NCBI GenBank assembly: GCA_947488325.1
Contig: CANKYZ010000002.1
Span: 372,001-436,000 of the forward strand
Direction: 5' to 3'
Length of the DNA stretch: 64,000 bases
Source: an uncultured Erythrobacter sp.
GTDB lineage: Bacteria > Pseudomonadota > Alphaproteobacteria > Sphingomonadales > Sphingomonadaceae
Part shown: in pieces, positions 28,448 to 40,026 of the stretch
Layout of the letters: every line of letters starts with the position of its first letter
How positions within the stretch are numbered: position 1 is the first letter of the stretch
Notes under the pieces: generated by a model
Database searches by the model: none
Told to the model about the DNA's origin: nothing
The model's input: the letters and a program-made list of their open reading frames with translations, nothing else
Made by a program: the position numbers and the translations under genes

Positions 28448-30316
28448 TCAATAAACCCGTTTCTTCGGCTTAATGTAGGTCGCATCTTCGGTGAGTGTAT
28501 ATTCATGGACGGGGCGATAATCGAGTTTGATATCGCCGCCATTTCCGCCCCAGCCATCAAACCAAGCGATCGTGTGCTTCATCCATTCTTTGTCATTGCG
28601 GCCATTCGCATCATCATCGAAATAATCTTCGTTGACGTGCGAACCGCGGCATTCTTTGCGATTTTCAGCTGAGCTCATCGTCACGGCTGCTTGTGCCATC
28701 AGATTGTCCAGTTCTAGCGTTTCAATAAGATCGCTGTTCCAGATCAGCGATCGGTCAGAGACCTTCACATCCTGCAACTTCTTATTGATATTGCCCATCA
28801 GCTCCACGCCCTCTTGCAAAAGGGCATCGTTACGGAACACAGCAGCGTGTTTCTGCATTGTCTTTTGCATGTCCAGACGGATCTCAGCGGTTGGCGAACC
28901 ACCCTGAGTGTGGCGGAAGTGATCAACACGGCCAAGCGCGAAGTCAGTGCCAGCGGCAGGCAATTCAGGTTGAGCAGCGCCTGCTGTCAGATTGTCTTTG
29001 AGATGCAGACCGGTTGCGCGGCCAAACACAACAAGATCAATCAATGAATTGGAACCAAGACGGTTTGCGCCATGGACCGACACACAGGCAGCTTCGCCAA
29101 CAGCATAAAGACCGGGAACAACATGATCCGGATCGCCATCCGGCCCAATTGTCACGACCTGACCATGATAATTACAGGGGATTCCGCCCATATTATAATG
29201 CACGGTCGGTGTTACAGGCAGCGCTTCGCGGGTCAGATCGACACCCGCAAATATCTTACCGCTTTCAGTGATACCCGGCAGGCGTTCTGCAAGCACCTTT
29301 GAATCAATATGATCCAGATGCAGATGGATGTGATCGCCATCTTTGCCCACGCCGCGACCTTCGCGCATTTCCTTCGCCATGGATTGCGAAACAACATCGC
29401 GCGATGCCAAATCTTTGGCCGATGGAGCATAGCGCTCCATAAAGCGCTCCCCTTCGGAATTGGTCAGATAGCCGCCTTCGCCGCGCGCACCTTCTGTAAT
29501 GAGCACGCCGGCCCCGTAGATCCCGGTCGGGTGGAACTGCACAAATTCCATGTCTTGCAATGGCAGGCCAGCGCGCAATGCCATGCCGCCGCCATCGCCG
29601 GTGCATGTATGCGCGGAAGTTGCGGTGAAATAACAACGGCCATAACCGCCGGTCGCCAGCACAACGGATTGCGCGCGGAACCGGTGGATTGTGCCATCAT
29701 CCAGGCACATCGCAATCACACCGACGCATTTCTTATCCGCGCCTTCGCCCGACGTAATCAGATCGAGTGCGAAATATTCAATAAAGAAATCAGCATCATA
29801 TTTCAGACTCTGCTGATACAAAGCGTGCAGCATCGCGTGGCCTGTACGGTCAGCCGCGGCGCAGGTGCGCTGCACAGCCGGGCCAGCGCCCATATTCTGC
29901 ATATGGCCACCAAATGGCCGTTGATAGATCGTGCCGTCCTCATTGCGAGAAAACGGAACACCTGCATGCTCAAGCTCGTAAACCGCCTGAGGTGCTTCGC
30001 GTGCGAGATATTCGATAGCATCTTGATCGCCCAGCCAATCTGACCCCTTAACGGTGTCATACATGTGCCAGGTCCAGTGATCGGGCGAGTTGTTGCCCAG
30101 ACTTGCGGCAATCCCGCCCTGCGCCGCAACAGTGTGCGAACGTGTTGGGAAAACCTTTGAGATATTTGCAGTGCGCAAGCCAGCTTCGGCAGCGCCCGTG
30201 GTTGCACGCAGGCCAGAACCGCCCGCGCCCACTACGACCACATCATAAGTATGGTCGATAATCTTATATGCGCCCTTCAAACCGGGACCGGAATCATTTG
30301 CGGAAGAGGTTGCCAT
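28448..30316 (-). CDS. sdhA: Succinate dehydrogenase flavoprotein subunit
   Basis: SdhA oxidises succinate to fumarate in the TCA cycle and complex II. From ATG 30316 (622 aa, AGGAG upstream) it has the FAD loop [12 protein letters not shown] near 33, the covalent FAD histidine in [10 protein letters not shown] near 61, and the active-site [21 protein letters not shown] and TVHYNMGG regions. The C-terminal [16 protein letters not shown] ending is normal. Its start overlaps the sdhD stop by one base. The iron-sulfur subunit gene sdhB is not immediately downstream. Confidence 0.97.
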   Translation of the reverse strand: MATSSANDSGPGLKGAYKIIDHTYDVVVVGAGGSGLRATTGAAEAGLRTANISKVFPTRSHTVAAQGGIAASLGNNSPDHWTWHMYDTVKGSDWLGDQDAIEYLAREAPQAVYELEHAGVPFSRNEDGTIYQRPFGGHMQNMGAGPAVQRTCAAADRTGHAMLHALYQQSLKYDADFFIEYFALDLITSGEGADKKCVGVIAMCLDDGTIHRFRAQSVVLATGGYGRCYFTATSAHTCTGDGGGMALRAGLPLQDMEFVQFHPTGIYGAGVLITEGARGEGGYLTNSEGERFMERYAPSAKDLASRDVVSQSMAKEMREGRGVGKDGDHIHLHLDHIDSKVLAERLPGITESGKIFAGVDLTREALPVTPTVHYNMGGIPCNYHGQVVTIGPDGDPDHVVPGLYAVGEAACVSVHGANRLGSNSLIDLVVFGRATGLHLKDNLTAGAAQPELPAAGTDFALGRVDHFRHTQGGSPTAEIRLDMQKTMQKHAAVFRNDALLQEGVELMGNINKKLQDVKVSDRSLIWNSDLIETLELDNLMAQAAVTMSSAENRKECRGSHVNEDYFDDDANGRNDKEWMKHTIAWFDGWGGNGGDIKLDYRPVHEYTLTEDATYIKPKKRVY

Positions 30317-30702
30317 CAAGCGGCTCCTGTAAGTGCGATGCTGGCGACGCTGAAAATAGCGAACGCGCCAGCGCCAATAGCTGCAAGATTAAGCGCTGAT
30401 AGGACTGCGAATCTCAAACCCGTTTCGTGGACGTAATCCTCGATAAGCACTGTCAGTCCCATTCGAGCATGGAAGAAAAGGCTGAAAATCAACAAGATCA
30501 TCGGCACCGCCGCGATTGGCTGAGATAGCCACGTAGTCACGGTCGAATAGTTGAAATCGGTGAGCAGCATAAAGCTAACGAGCAGCCAGGCCATCAGCAC
30601 CAAATTGCTGATCGCTGTCAGGCGATGTGTAAGCCAATGATGCGCGCCGTGATGTGCGGAGCCAAGCCCGCGCACTTTTCCTATGGAAGTTCCGTTACCC
30701 AT
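30316..30702 (-). CDS. sdhD: Succinate dehydrogenase membrane anchor subunit
   Basis: This 128-residue integral membrane protein has three hydrophobic helices (about 29-50, 56-78, 99-122) and the conserved H-H-G-(A/S) haem/quinone region near [10 protein letters not shown]. It anchors SdhAB and contributes to quinone reduction. It lies 6 bp after sdhC and overlaps sdhA by one base, so the three genes form an operon. Confidence 0.92.
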   Translation of the reverse strand: MGNGTSIGKVRGLGSAHHGAHHWLTHRLTAISNLVLMAWLLVSFMLLTDFNYSTVTTWLSQPIAAVPMILLIFSLFFHARMGLTVLIEDYVHETGLRFAVLSALNLAAIGAGAFAIFSVASIALTGAA

Positions 30703-30708
30703 AATGGA

Positions 30709-31095
30709 TTATCCCCGCCCCCAAATGATATAGGCCCACATTCCAGCGGTGAGCACGATTGCGATGATTGGTGATGCGATCGACCAGAATCGGTTGGTAT
30801 CCAATTCATAACCAGCGCCCACATCCATCACGAAGTGACGCAAACCACTCATCATATGAGTGAAAAATGCCCAGCTCAGTCCGACCAATACCACTGTGCC
30901 GATCCACGAATCAGCCGCCCAAAGAAAGGTTTCATAAGCTGCAGGCCCGCTCGCAAGCGCGCCAAGCCACCAAACCAGGATGCCCAGGCCAACAAGCGCC
31001 ATCCCGTCGCCCGTCGCCCGGTGCAGGATAGAAACCAGCATGTGCGGGCCCCACCGCCAAATCTGAAGGTGCGGAGAAAGCGGTCTTTGGCTCAT
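30709..31095 (-). CDS. sdhC: Succinate dehydrogenase cytochrome b556 subunit
   Basis: The start is taken as ATG 31095, giving 128 residues that begin MSQRPLSPHLQIWRWG, the usual SdhC opening; 12 more codons to 31131 are open but not family-like. SdhC motif SILHRATGDGM follows, then two more membrane helices with the haem-ligand HMMSGLRHFVMD. It is the first gene of the sdhCDA operon, divergent from an SDR gene 108 bp away. Confidence 0.93.
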   Translation of the reverse strand: MSQRPLSPHLQIWRWGPHMLVSILHRATGDGMALVGLGILVWWLGALASGPAAYETFLWAADSWIGTVVLVGLSWAFFTHMMSGLRHFVMDVGAGYELDTNRFWSIASPIIAIVLTAGMWAYIIWGRG

Positions 31096-31203
31096 GATTT
31101 TTCCATGTGTTTTAATTGCCCCAAAGGACACTTAGCGAAACTGCGGTATGAGGCAAGCGTATCGCGCTCGACTTATCTAGCAAAGTTTTGGATAGTCGAC
31201 TCC

Positions 31204-31941
31204 ATGACATATATTCTCGTCACGGGATCAAGCCGAGGAATCGGCGCTGCTGCAAAAGCGAAATTGGCTGATCGAGGTGCCCAAGTAATCGGCCACCATT
31301 CACGGCTAAATCCGCAAACAGACGGTTCTTCAAACATTGCAGCCGACTTCACCGACCCACTCGCAGCGCAATTGCTTTGGGAGGAAGCCATGGATCGCAG
31401 CGGAGGCGACATATCGGCCGTGGTGAACAATGCCGGACTGTTCTCACGTAACCCTCTCGATTCGTCGGATATTGAATGGCTTGATGGGTGGGAGGACACA
31501 TTGCGCATTAATCTCACCGCAGCCGCACAAATCAGCCGCTTTGCTGTGCGCCATTGGGAGAAACACGGTCCAGACACAAACGGCATTCGCGGGCGGCTTG
31601 TCCATGTGGCCAGCCGTGCTGCCTATCGCGGGGATTCACCTGACCATTGGCACTATGCGGCGGCCAAGGCCGGTATGGTTGCGATGCACAAGACCATCGC
31701 GCGTGCCTATGCCAGCAAGGGAATATTGAGCTTTGCGATCACACCGGGCTTTACCGACACCGCGATGGCCGGTGACTATTTGGAAAGCCGAGGCGGCACG
31801 AGCCTGCTCGCCGATATCCCTTTGGGCCGAGTCGCGCAGCCTGATGAAATCGCCTCCATCATCGCCTTTTGCGCATTAGATGCGCCTGCGAGCATGACAG
31901 GCGCGGTAATTGACGCCAATGGAGCGAGCTATGTTCGCTAG
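31204..31941 (+). CDS. Short-chain dehydrogenase/reductase
   Basis: I choose ATG 31204 (245 aa), where the SDR fold begins with YILVTGSSRGIGAA; a longer frame from 30835 runs antisense through sdhC and is rejected. NNAG appears as VVNNAGLFSRNP, the catalytic Ser in HVASRAAYRGDSP and Tyr-x-x-x-Lys as WHYAAAKAGM. The C-terminal Ser-Met-Thr-Gly-x-x-I-D-x-N-G is typical. Its end overlaps the following MBL-fold lipoprotein gene by 11 bp. Substrate unknown. Confidence 0.87.
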   Translation: MTYILVTGSSRGIGAAAKAKLADRGAQVIGHHSRLNPQTDGSSNIAADFTDPLAAQLLWEEAMDRSGGDISAVVNNAGLFSRNPLDSSDIEWLDGWEDTLRINLTAAAQISRFAVRHWEKHGPDTNGIRGRLVHVASRAAYRGDSPDHWHYAAAKAGMVAMHKTIARAYASKGILSFAITPGFTDTAMAGDYLESRGGTSLLADIPLGRVAQPDEIASIIAFCALDAPASMTGAVIDANGASYVR

Positions 31942-32878
31942 ACTTCTTCCCGCATTACTGTTCGCCGCCGCAGCCTGCGCCCCAAGCCCAAGCGCTTCCC
32001 CAAATGTTGCCCGGCAAGTCACTGACACCGCAAATATGCATCAATCCAGCGGGATCGTGCATTTCGCTGACGAATGCGAAAAATGGGACGAGTGGGATAA
32101 GCCTGCAAAGCCGTTCCAAATCCATGCAAACACCTATTACGTTGGGACGTGCGGCATAGCCGCGATCCTGATCGCGAATGGCGAAGGGCATATTTTAATC
32201 GACACGGGTACGGAAACCGGCGCGGAAATCGTTGCCGACAATATCCGTTCTTTGGGTTTCGACCTGAATGATGTCAGGTTTCTGACCCATAGCCACGAAC
32301 ATTTTGATCACGTCGGAGGCTTAGCGAAAATGCAGTCGCTAACCGGCGCGGTAGTAATCGGCAGCTATGCATCCATACCGGTCTTGAGAACTGGATTGCC
32401 TGGGGAACATGACCCCCAATACGGCATGCATTCCGCATTTACGCCAATTGTTGCGCCTCCTGCATCAGCTGGGTGGAGAAAAATCCAGAATGGAGAGAGC
32501 ATCTCGATCGATGGTTTCAAGGCATTTGCTATCGAAACGCCTGGTCACTCTCCAGGCGCGCTCAGCTGGACTTGGGAAAGCTGTAGTGGAGATGATTGCA
32601 AGACAATTGTATATGCCGACAGCCTATCTCCGATCAGTAATGACACTTATCTCTTCTCCGAAGACCAAACCTATGTCGCGCTCTATCGAATTGGAATAGA
32701 AAGGATCGCCGAGCTCGACTGCGACATCCTGCTCACACCCCACCCTTCGCACAGCAAGATGATTGAACGCGCTGCCACCGGTACTTTTGCAGGTGGAATG
32801 AGCTGCGCCGAGTATTCAAGTGACAAACTCACCGATCTCGAGACCCGTCTCGCACGCGAGGCGGGAGCCGATCAATGA
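31931..32878 (+). CDS. Subclass B3-like metallo-beta-lactamase-fold lipoprotein
   Basis: The start ATG 31931 has GGAG directly upstream; the 315-residue product opens with a lipoprotein signal (MFARLLPALLFAAAAC). The mature part has the MBL fold with HEHFDHVGG as the HxHxDH zinc motif near residues 121-126, a GxxD-like TDTGTETG strand before it, HSPGALSW, and a terminal LLTPHPSHS that supplies the last histidine. The sequence around these motifs looks like subclass B3 beta-lactamases rather than lactonases. Activity against beta-lactams is inferred only. prmA follows with a 4-bp overlap. Confidence 0.85.
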   Translation: MFARLLPALLFAAAACAPSPSASPNVARQVTDTANMHQSSGIVHFADECEKWDEWDKPAKPFQIHANTYYVGTCGIAAILIANGEGHILIDTGTETGAEIVADNIRSLGFDLNDVRFLTHSHEHFDHVGGLAKMQSLTGAVVIGSYASIPVLRTGLPGEHDPQYGMHSAFTPIVAPPASAGWRKIQNGESISIDGFKAFAIETPGHSPGALSWTWESCSGDDCKTIVYADSLSPISNDTYLFSEDQTYVALYRIGIERIAELDCDILLTPHPSHSKMIERAATGTFAGGMSCAEYSSDKLTDLETRLAREAGADQ

Positions 32879-33786
32879 GCGGCGATAGTTGGAAGCTCAA
32901 TGCCTTCGCGCCCAAGCTAGCCGTGCAAGCCGCACTGCTCGCTCATGATGAGATTGATGATTGGGATTTCGATCTGGTCATTTCTGGCCGCGAAGTCAGC
33001 GAAAATCGGCCGCAGGATTGGGTGTTAGAGGGGTGGTATCCGCGTAAACCTTCCGTCACGCAGAAACAGGCATTGGCAGACTTGTTTCAAGGCACCGCAC
33101 CCGACATCACGATTGAAAAACTGCCCGATCAAGACTGGCTCACGCTGAGCCAACAAGGGGTCGAGCCAATCCGCGCAGGACGATTCTATGTGCACACGCC
33201 CGAATTCGATGCCAATCCTGACACGATAGATTTCGTCATTCCGGCGGCGCAGGCCTTTGGCACCGGGCAGCACCGAACCACCGCCGGGTGCCTAGAAATG
33301 CTCGGCACCATGAAGGCTACCGGTATGCGCGCTCGCAGTATTGCCGATATAGGAACGGGAACCGGCTTACTTGGTTTTGCGGGGCTTGCACTTTGGCCTC
33401 AGGCCGAACTCACAGGGTCAGACATTGATGCAGTCTGCGCTAAGGTTGTTGAGGACAATGCCGCGCTCAACGGAATTGAACTGGGATCAGCCCGCGGAGC
33501 AATGACGATGGTAATCGCTCCCGGCATGGAGCACGAACTGCTCCAAATACGCGGTCCATATGATCTTTTGATCGCCAATGTTCTGGCCGGACCATTGGTC
33601 GAACTCGCCCCTGACTTTGCCGCTTCGGTTGTGCCTGGCGGCAGCGTGTTGTTGGCCGGTCTACTTGCAGGGGACCAAGAGGCTGCGGTGCGCCGTGCCT
33701 ATCGCAGGGCGGGCTTTCGATTGGTGGGACGCATACAACGTGGGGATTGGGCAATCTTGTGGTTTCGCCGCCGCCCTGTGCGGTAA
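32875..33786 (+). CDS. prmA: Ribosomal protein L11 methyltransferase
   Basis: PrmA trimethylates ribosomal protein L11. This 303-residue protein has the family motif PAAQAFGTGQHRTTAGCLEML near residues 122-142, SAM loop DIGTGTGLLGFA, and the PPY-equivalent DLLIANVLAGPL (IAN in place of the common NPPY). The C-terminal VPGGSVLLAGLL segment is typical. It starts at an ATGA overlap with the MBL-fold gene and ends convergently with the cinA-like gene with no gap. Confidence 0.93.
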   Translation: MSGDSWKLNAFAPKLAVQAALLAHDEIDDWDFDLVISGREVSENRPQDWVLEGWYPRKPSVTQKQALADLFQGTAPDITIEKLPDQDWLTLSQQGVEPIRAGRFYVHTPEFDANPDTIDFVIPAAQAFGTGQHRTTAGCLEMLGTMKATGMRARSIADIGTGTGLLGFAGLALWPQAELTGSDIDAVCAKVVEDNAALNGIELGSARGAMTMVIAPGMEHELLQIRGPYDLLIANVLAGPLVELAPDFAASVVPGGSVLLAGLLAGDQEAAVRRAYRRAGFRLVGRIQRGDWAILWFRRRPVR

Positions 33787-34286
33787 TTATGCTGGCTGTG
33801 AAAGCGCGGCTTCGAGCAAGTCCAGAGCGTTTCGCGTAAAGGCCGCCATATTGCCGATCCGATCATCGCTGTCGGTTTCGACCATAGCGATATGCTCGGT
33901 CAACGGTCCCGCTATCGCCGCAATACTGCGTCCCGACGCTACGCCCAGTGGATGCTTGCTCGCCCCGGCAGACCCGCTTTCTGCAATGCCCCATTCTGCG
34001 CCCATCCGGTCCCGGATCGCGCGCGCCTGTAACATGGCATATTCTTCGGTGACTGAGCGCATACCCTCATAGGCGTCGCGCGGCAGATCAAACAAAACGT
34101 CACGCGCTTTGAACGAATAGACGATCCCGCCACCAACATAGAATTTGAGAGCGCCGGGTACGGTAAGCAGACAGGCGGCGATAAGCCCGCCTGTCGCACC
34201 ATCAGCCACTGCAATTTTCTCACCCCGTTCGCGAAGGGTATCCGCGATCCGCACGGCCTGCGGGTGGAGTTCGCGCAAAAGGTCCA

Positions 34287-34287
<1 letters not shown>
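33787..34287 (-). CDS. CinA-family C-terminal protein (nicotinamide-nucleotide amidase)
   Basis: This 166-residue protein matches the stand-alone CinA C-terminal domain, which deamidates NMN in pyridine nucleotide salvage. The start ATG 34287 overlaps the ligA stop by one base (TGATG). A DGATGGLIAACLLTVPGALKFYVGG segment holds the family's E/D-S/A-x-T-GG motif in altered form (DGATGG in place of the usual ESCTGG/ESLTGG), and SGSAGASKHPLG matches the SGxAGPxG-type loop. Because two conserved positions differ, activity is uncertain. LigA releases NMN, so coupling makes metabolic sense. Confidence 0.8.
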
Positions 34288-36867
<2,580 letters not shown>

Positions 36868-36868
<1 letters not shown>

Positions 36869-37323
36869 CACTCCCTCTCCAGCAACCGCTCCGCCTGCGC
36901 CTCCGTCTCCGGCGTCACCTCTCCGCCATCCAGTTCAATCTGGGCGCCGGACCTCTCTTCGATCAGCTGCTCCAGCTGCTCTTCAAATTGGTCTGGAGTA
37001 ATCGTGCCATCGCTCAGTTGCTGGCGAAGTTCGCGGATCCGCGGGATAGCTCCCACAACATTCTCAGAGCCGGACACAGCCTCACTTAATTCGGTCAGCA
37101 ACTCCAGTTGAACATCCTCTTCACTGATCGCCGAGGAAACTCCCGCGGCGAGCAAGATCGGCGCCAGCAATCCTAGCCCGAACGATACGAAAAACAGTCG
37201 CTTGAAACTCATTTCGGTCGTCATGCCCAGCACCGCCATGCTGGCAAATGCGAGCACAGTCACCGACCCCAAAAGTGTCAGCAAAATCGTCGCTAGAAGT
37301 AAGCCACCCAGAATTTCCATCAT
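36868..37323 (-). CDS. Small membrane protein with coiled-coil-like tail, unknown function
   Basis: This 151-residue protein has two membrane helices (about 4-32 and 44-67) and a charged helical tail (about 70-130) rich in Glu, Gln and Leu. Its last 15 residues, VTPETEAQAERLLE plus two, mirror the end of RecN (VTPEARAQADRLLENA), and the DNA behind them is a near repeat. It overlaps the recN stop by 4 bp and the next gene by one base. No family is recognised. Confidence 0.65.
36869..36924 (-). repeat. recN: Direct repeat of the recN 3' end (copy A)
   Basis: This stretch matches 37321-37376 at about 43 of the 52 aligned bases starting from the shared TCTCC, in the same reading phase. It forms the C-terminal codons of the small membrane protein. 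Together the two copies flank that gene. Confidence 0.75.
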
Positions 37324-37376
37324 GCATTCTCCAACAATCGATCCGCCTGCGCGCGCGCCTCTGGCGTCACCTCCGC
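37320..37376 (-). repeat. recN: recN 3' end (copy B of the direct repeat)
   Basis: This is the native recN terminus, encoding VTPEARAQADRLLENA. A near copy lies 452 bp further along the operon. Shared blocks include CCGCCTGCGC and GGCGTCACCT on the plus strand. Confidence 0.75.
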
Positions 37377-38993
37377 GCCGGACAACATCCGCGCAATCTC
37401 TTCTTGGCGACCATTGTCGTCAAGCAGCACAACACTGGTCTTTGTCACCGTCCCGCTTGATGCCTTAGCAATCAGGTAATGCATAAAGCCGCGCGCTGCG
37501 ACTTGCGGGCTATGCGTGACCGCGAGCAACTGCCCCTCGGCGCTGGCAAGCCGCGCGAGCCGCTCGCCAATTGCGGAGGCTACCGCGCCACCGACGCCGC
37601 GGTCAATCTCGTCGAAGATGATGGTCGCCGCTCCACCCTTTTCCGCCAGTGCCACTTTCAGCGCGAGGATAAAGCGTGACAGCTCGCCGCCCGATGCGAT
37701 TTTGGCGAGCGGCGCAAAGTCCGCGCCGGGATTGGTGGCAATCAGGAACTCGGCACTGTCCATGCCATGCGCCCCCCATTTCTCCTCAGGCAGTTTGCCG
37801 ATGGAGGTGAGGAAACGTGCGGCATCGAGCTTCAAAGGCGCGAGCTCAGCTGCGACCGCTTTGTCGAGCGATTTGGCAGCCTTGAGCCGGGCGGCATGGG
37901 TTTTCTCTGCGAGTGCCAGATAGGTTGCACGCGCTTCTTTCGCGGCGATCTCAAGGGCATCAAGCTGCGCTTCTCCCCCTTCAATTGCATCCAGCTTGCT
38001 GCGCATCTCCCGCATCAATTCAGGCAGTTCATCCACTTCGCAGCGATGTTTGCGGGCCAGCGCGCGCAGTTCGAACAGCCGCGTTTCTGCCGCATCCAAT
38101 GCCGCCGGATCATGCACCAACGCCAAAGCCGCAGCCTCCAGCTTCTCCTCCGCCTCACCCGCCTCAATCACGGCGCGATCCAGCGAGGCCAGCGCATCGG
38201 CCAGCATTGCGTGTTCTGGCGCGATCCGGTCGAGCTTGCGCGCTGCAACGCGGAGCGAAGCCAGCGGCGAATCCGACCCCTCCCAAACATGCCTCAGGTC
38301 TTCCAGTTCGATCGCCAGCTTCTCGCCTTTTTGCATGTCGCTGCGCTGGGCGGCGAGGCGCGCTTCTTCGCCTGCTTGCGGTTCAAGCGATGTGAGTTCT
38401 GCCAAATGCGCGATCAGCAGATCTTGATCCAGTTTGGCCTGTTCCTGCGCGCTGCGAGCCTCCGCCAGTTGCGCTTCGGTTTTGGCCCAACTCACCCAGC
38501 GTCGTTCAAGCGCGGCCAGATCAATCCCGGTATAGCGATCGAGCAGCAGCCGGTGACCACGTGGGTTCACCAGACCGCGATCATCATGCTGGCCGTGGAG
38601 CTCCACCAGAGCGGGAGCGAGTTCGCGCAGCAGAGCAACACTGGCAGGTTGATCGTTGATATAGGCTTTGGAGCCACCATCCGCTTTCACCTGCCGTCGG
38701 ATCAGCAGCGGCTCACCCGGTTCGATCTCTAGATCAGCATCATCCAGCGCCTTTGCAATAAGGCTGGGCAACTGGGCGAATTCAAAGCTTGCCGTAACGC
38801 TGGCTTTTGGTTCACCTGCACGGACCAGAGCGGTCTCCGCACGATCACCTAGTACCAGTCCCAACGCATCGAGCAGGATCGACTTGCCCGCTCCTGTTTC
38901 CCCAGTCAGCACACCAAGCCCGCGCCCGAAGTCGAGATCGAGCGCTTCGATGAGGACTATGTTACGGATCGAGAGCCGGGTCAGCATTGCCAT
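37320..38993 (-). CDS. recN: DNA repair protein RecN
   Basis: RecN is an SMC-like ATPase acting in double-strand break repair. This 557-residue protein has Walker A GETGAGKSILLDALG near residue 33, a long alpha-helical coiled-coil centre (about 150-370) and the C-terminal ABC part with SGGELSRFILALKV, Walker B TIIFDEIDRGVGG and the H-loop TVTHSPQVAA-like region. A dyad lies 27 bp upstream. Its stop overlaps the following small membrane protein gene. Confidence 0.96.
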   Translation of the reverse strand: MAMLTRLSIRNIVLIEALDLDFGRGLGVLTGETGAGKSILLDALGLVLGDRAETALVRAGEPKASVTASFEFAQLPSLIAKALDDADLEIEPGEPLLIRRQVKADGGSKAYINDQPASVALLRELAPALVELHGQHDDRGLVNPRGHRLLLDRYTGIDLAALERRWVSWAKTEAQLAEARSAQEQAKLDQDLLIAHLAELTSLEPQAGEEARLAAQRSDMQKGEKLAIELEDLRHVWEGSDSPLASLRVAARKLDRIAPEHAMLADALASLDRAVIEAGEAEEKLEAAALALVHDPAALDAAETRLFELRALARKHRCEVDELPELMREMRSKLDAIEGGEAQLDALEIAAKEARATYLALAEKTHAARLKAAKSLDKAVAAELAPLKLDAARFLTSIGKLPEEKWGAHGMDSAEFLIATNPGADFAPLAKIASGGELSRFILALKVALAEKGGAATIIFDEIDRGVGGAVASAIGERLARLASAEGQLLAVTHSPQVAARGFMHYLIAKASSGTVTKTSVVLLDDNGRQEEIARMLSGAEVTPEARAQADRLLENA

Positions 38994-39019
38994 ATCGCAC
39001 TAACCCAAACACAGCGCCC

Positions 39020-39034
39020 CGTCATCACATGACG
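39020..39034 (-). promoter_or_regulatory. Perfect inverted repeat upstream of recN
   Basis: CGTCAT-CAC-ATGACG is a perfect 6-bp inverted repeat 27 bp before the recN start, extended outward by CCCC and GGGG with a 2-base bulge. It may be an operator or a leader hairpin. It does not match the alphaproteobacterial LexA box pattern (GTTC-N7-GTTC). Confidence 0.4.
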
Positions 39035-39112
39035 TTGGGGTTGCAAACAGCTTCTGTGGTTGCATCCGAAGTAGCAGAGGCACTACGCCCCAACTTAAGA
39101 GCGAGCTTGAGC

Positions 39113-39922
39113 TTAGCTGGGTGTGACGTCGCTCGCGTGATCGCCAACCAGCTCAAAGGCTTTCTCATACCATTCCGTACCTGGATAGTTCGCACCCAGC
39201 ACGGCAGCGTACTTCACCGCCTCGTCCTGAATTCCTAAAGCAAGGCTGCTCTCAGTCAGGCGGTACAAAGCCTCTGGCGTGTGGCTGGTCGTTTGAAATT
39301 CCTCAACCACATTGCGGAACCGCAATGCTGCCGCCAACCATTTGCCAGATCGCTGATAGAACCGCCCAATCTCCATCTCTTTGCCTGCTAGGTGATCAGC
39401 GACCAGGTCAAGTTTTAGACGCGCATCCGCCGCATATTCGGTCTGCGGAAAGCGCCGATTCACTTCGCGCAGCGCAACCTGTGCCTGCTCTGTGATCGAT
39501 TGGTCGCGGTTCACATCACTGATTTGCTCATAATAAGAAAGCGCAATCAGATAGTATGCGTATGGAGCGTCCTTGTTGCCCGGGTGGATCGACAAGAAAC
39601 GCTGCGAGTTCGCGATCGCTTTGTTGTAATCACGCGCTATGTAGTAACTGAACGCACTCATCAACTGCGCGCGCCGCGCCCATGGTGAATAGGGATGCTG
39701 CCGTTCAACCTCGTCGAACAGCGCCGCCGCCAAAACCGTATTACCATCATCCAGCCGCCGCTGCGCTTCTCCATAGAGCGATTCGACATCGCGAGCGACG
39801 TAAGCGATGTCTCCATTTGCCGAGCCACCGCCGCAGGCAGCCGTAACGGTCAGCGTCGCGCCGAGCAGGACGGCGCCAGCGATGCGGGTGGAGTTCAGGC
39901 GAGTTCGGAGTGTCTTGATCAT
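39113..39922 (-). CDS. bamD: Outer membrane assembly lipoprotein BamD
   Basis: BamD is an essential TPR-type component of the BAM complex that inserts beta-barrel proteins. I place the start at 39922 (269 aa), giving signal MIKTLRTRLNSTRIAG and lipobox region TVTAAC; 22 upstream codons are not signal-like. The mature part holds about five TPR-like helical pairs (LYGEAQRRLDDGNTVLAAALF, RDYNKAIANSQRFLSIHPGN, and so on), matching YfiO/ComL proteins. It lies 119 bp upstream of recN, the usual order in this group. Confidence 0.94.
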   Translation of the reverse strand: MIKTLRTRLNSTRIAGAVLLGATLTVTAACGGGSANGDIAYVARDVESLYGEAQRRLDDGNTVLAAALFDEVERQHPYSPWARRAQLMSAFSYYIARDYNKAIANSQRFLSIHPGNKDAPYAYYLIALSYYEQISDVNRDQSITEQAQVALREVNRRFPQTEYAADARLKLDLVADHLAGKEMEIGRFYQRSGKWLAAALRFRNVVEEFQTTSHTPEALYRLTESSLALGIQDEAVKYAAVLGANYPGTEWYEKAFELVGDHASDVTPS

Positions 39923-40026
39923 AACAGCGCGTATAACCAGCACTCTGCTGAACGCCAAGTGAAGTTGAGATTGTTTTCCTGCATCCACATTTTCCTACTT
40001 CGGTATTTTGTGGTTCACACCCGCAA

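Noticed and set aside
30835..31203. Plus-strand extension of the SDR gene at 31204
   Set aside because: It is antisense to sdhC; the SDR fold starts at 31204.
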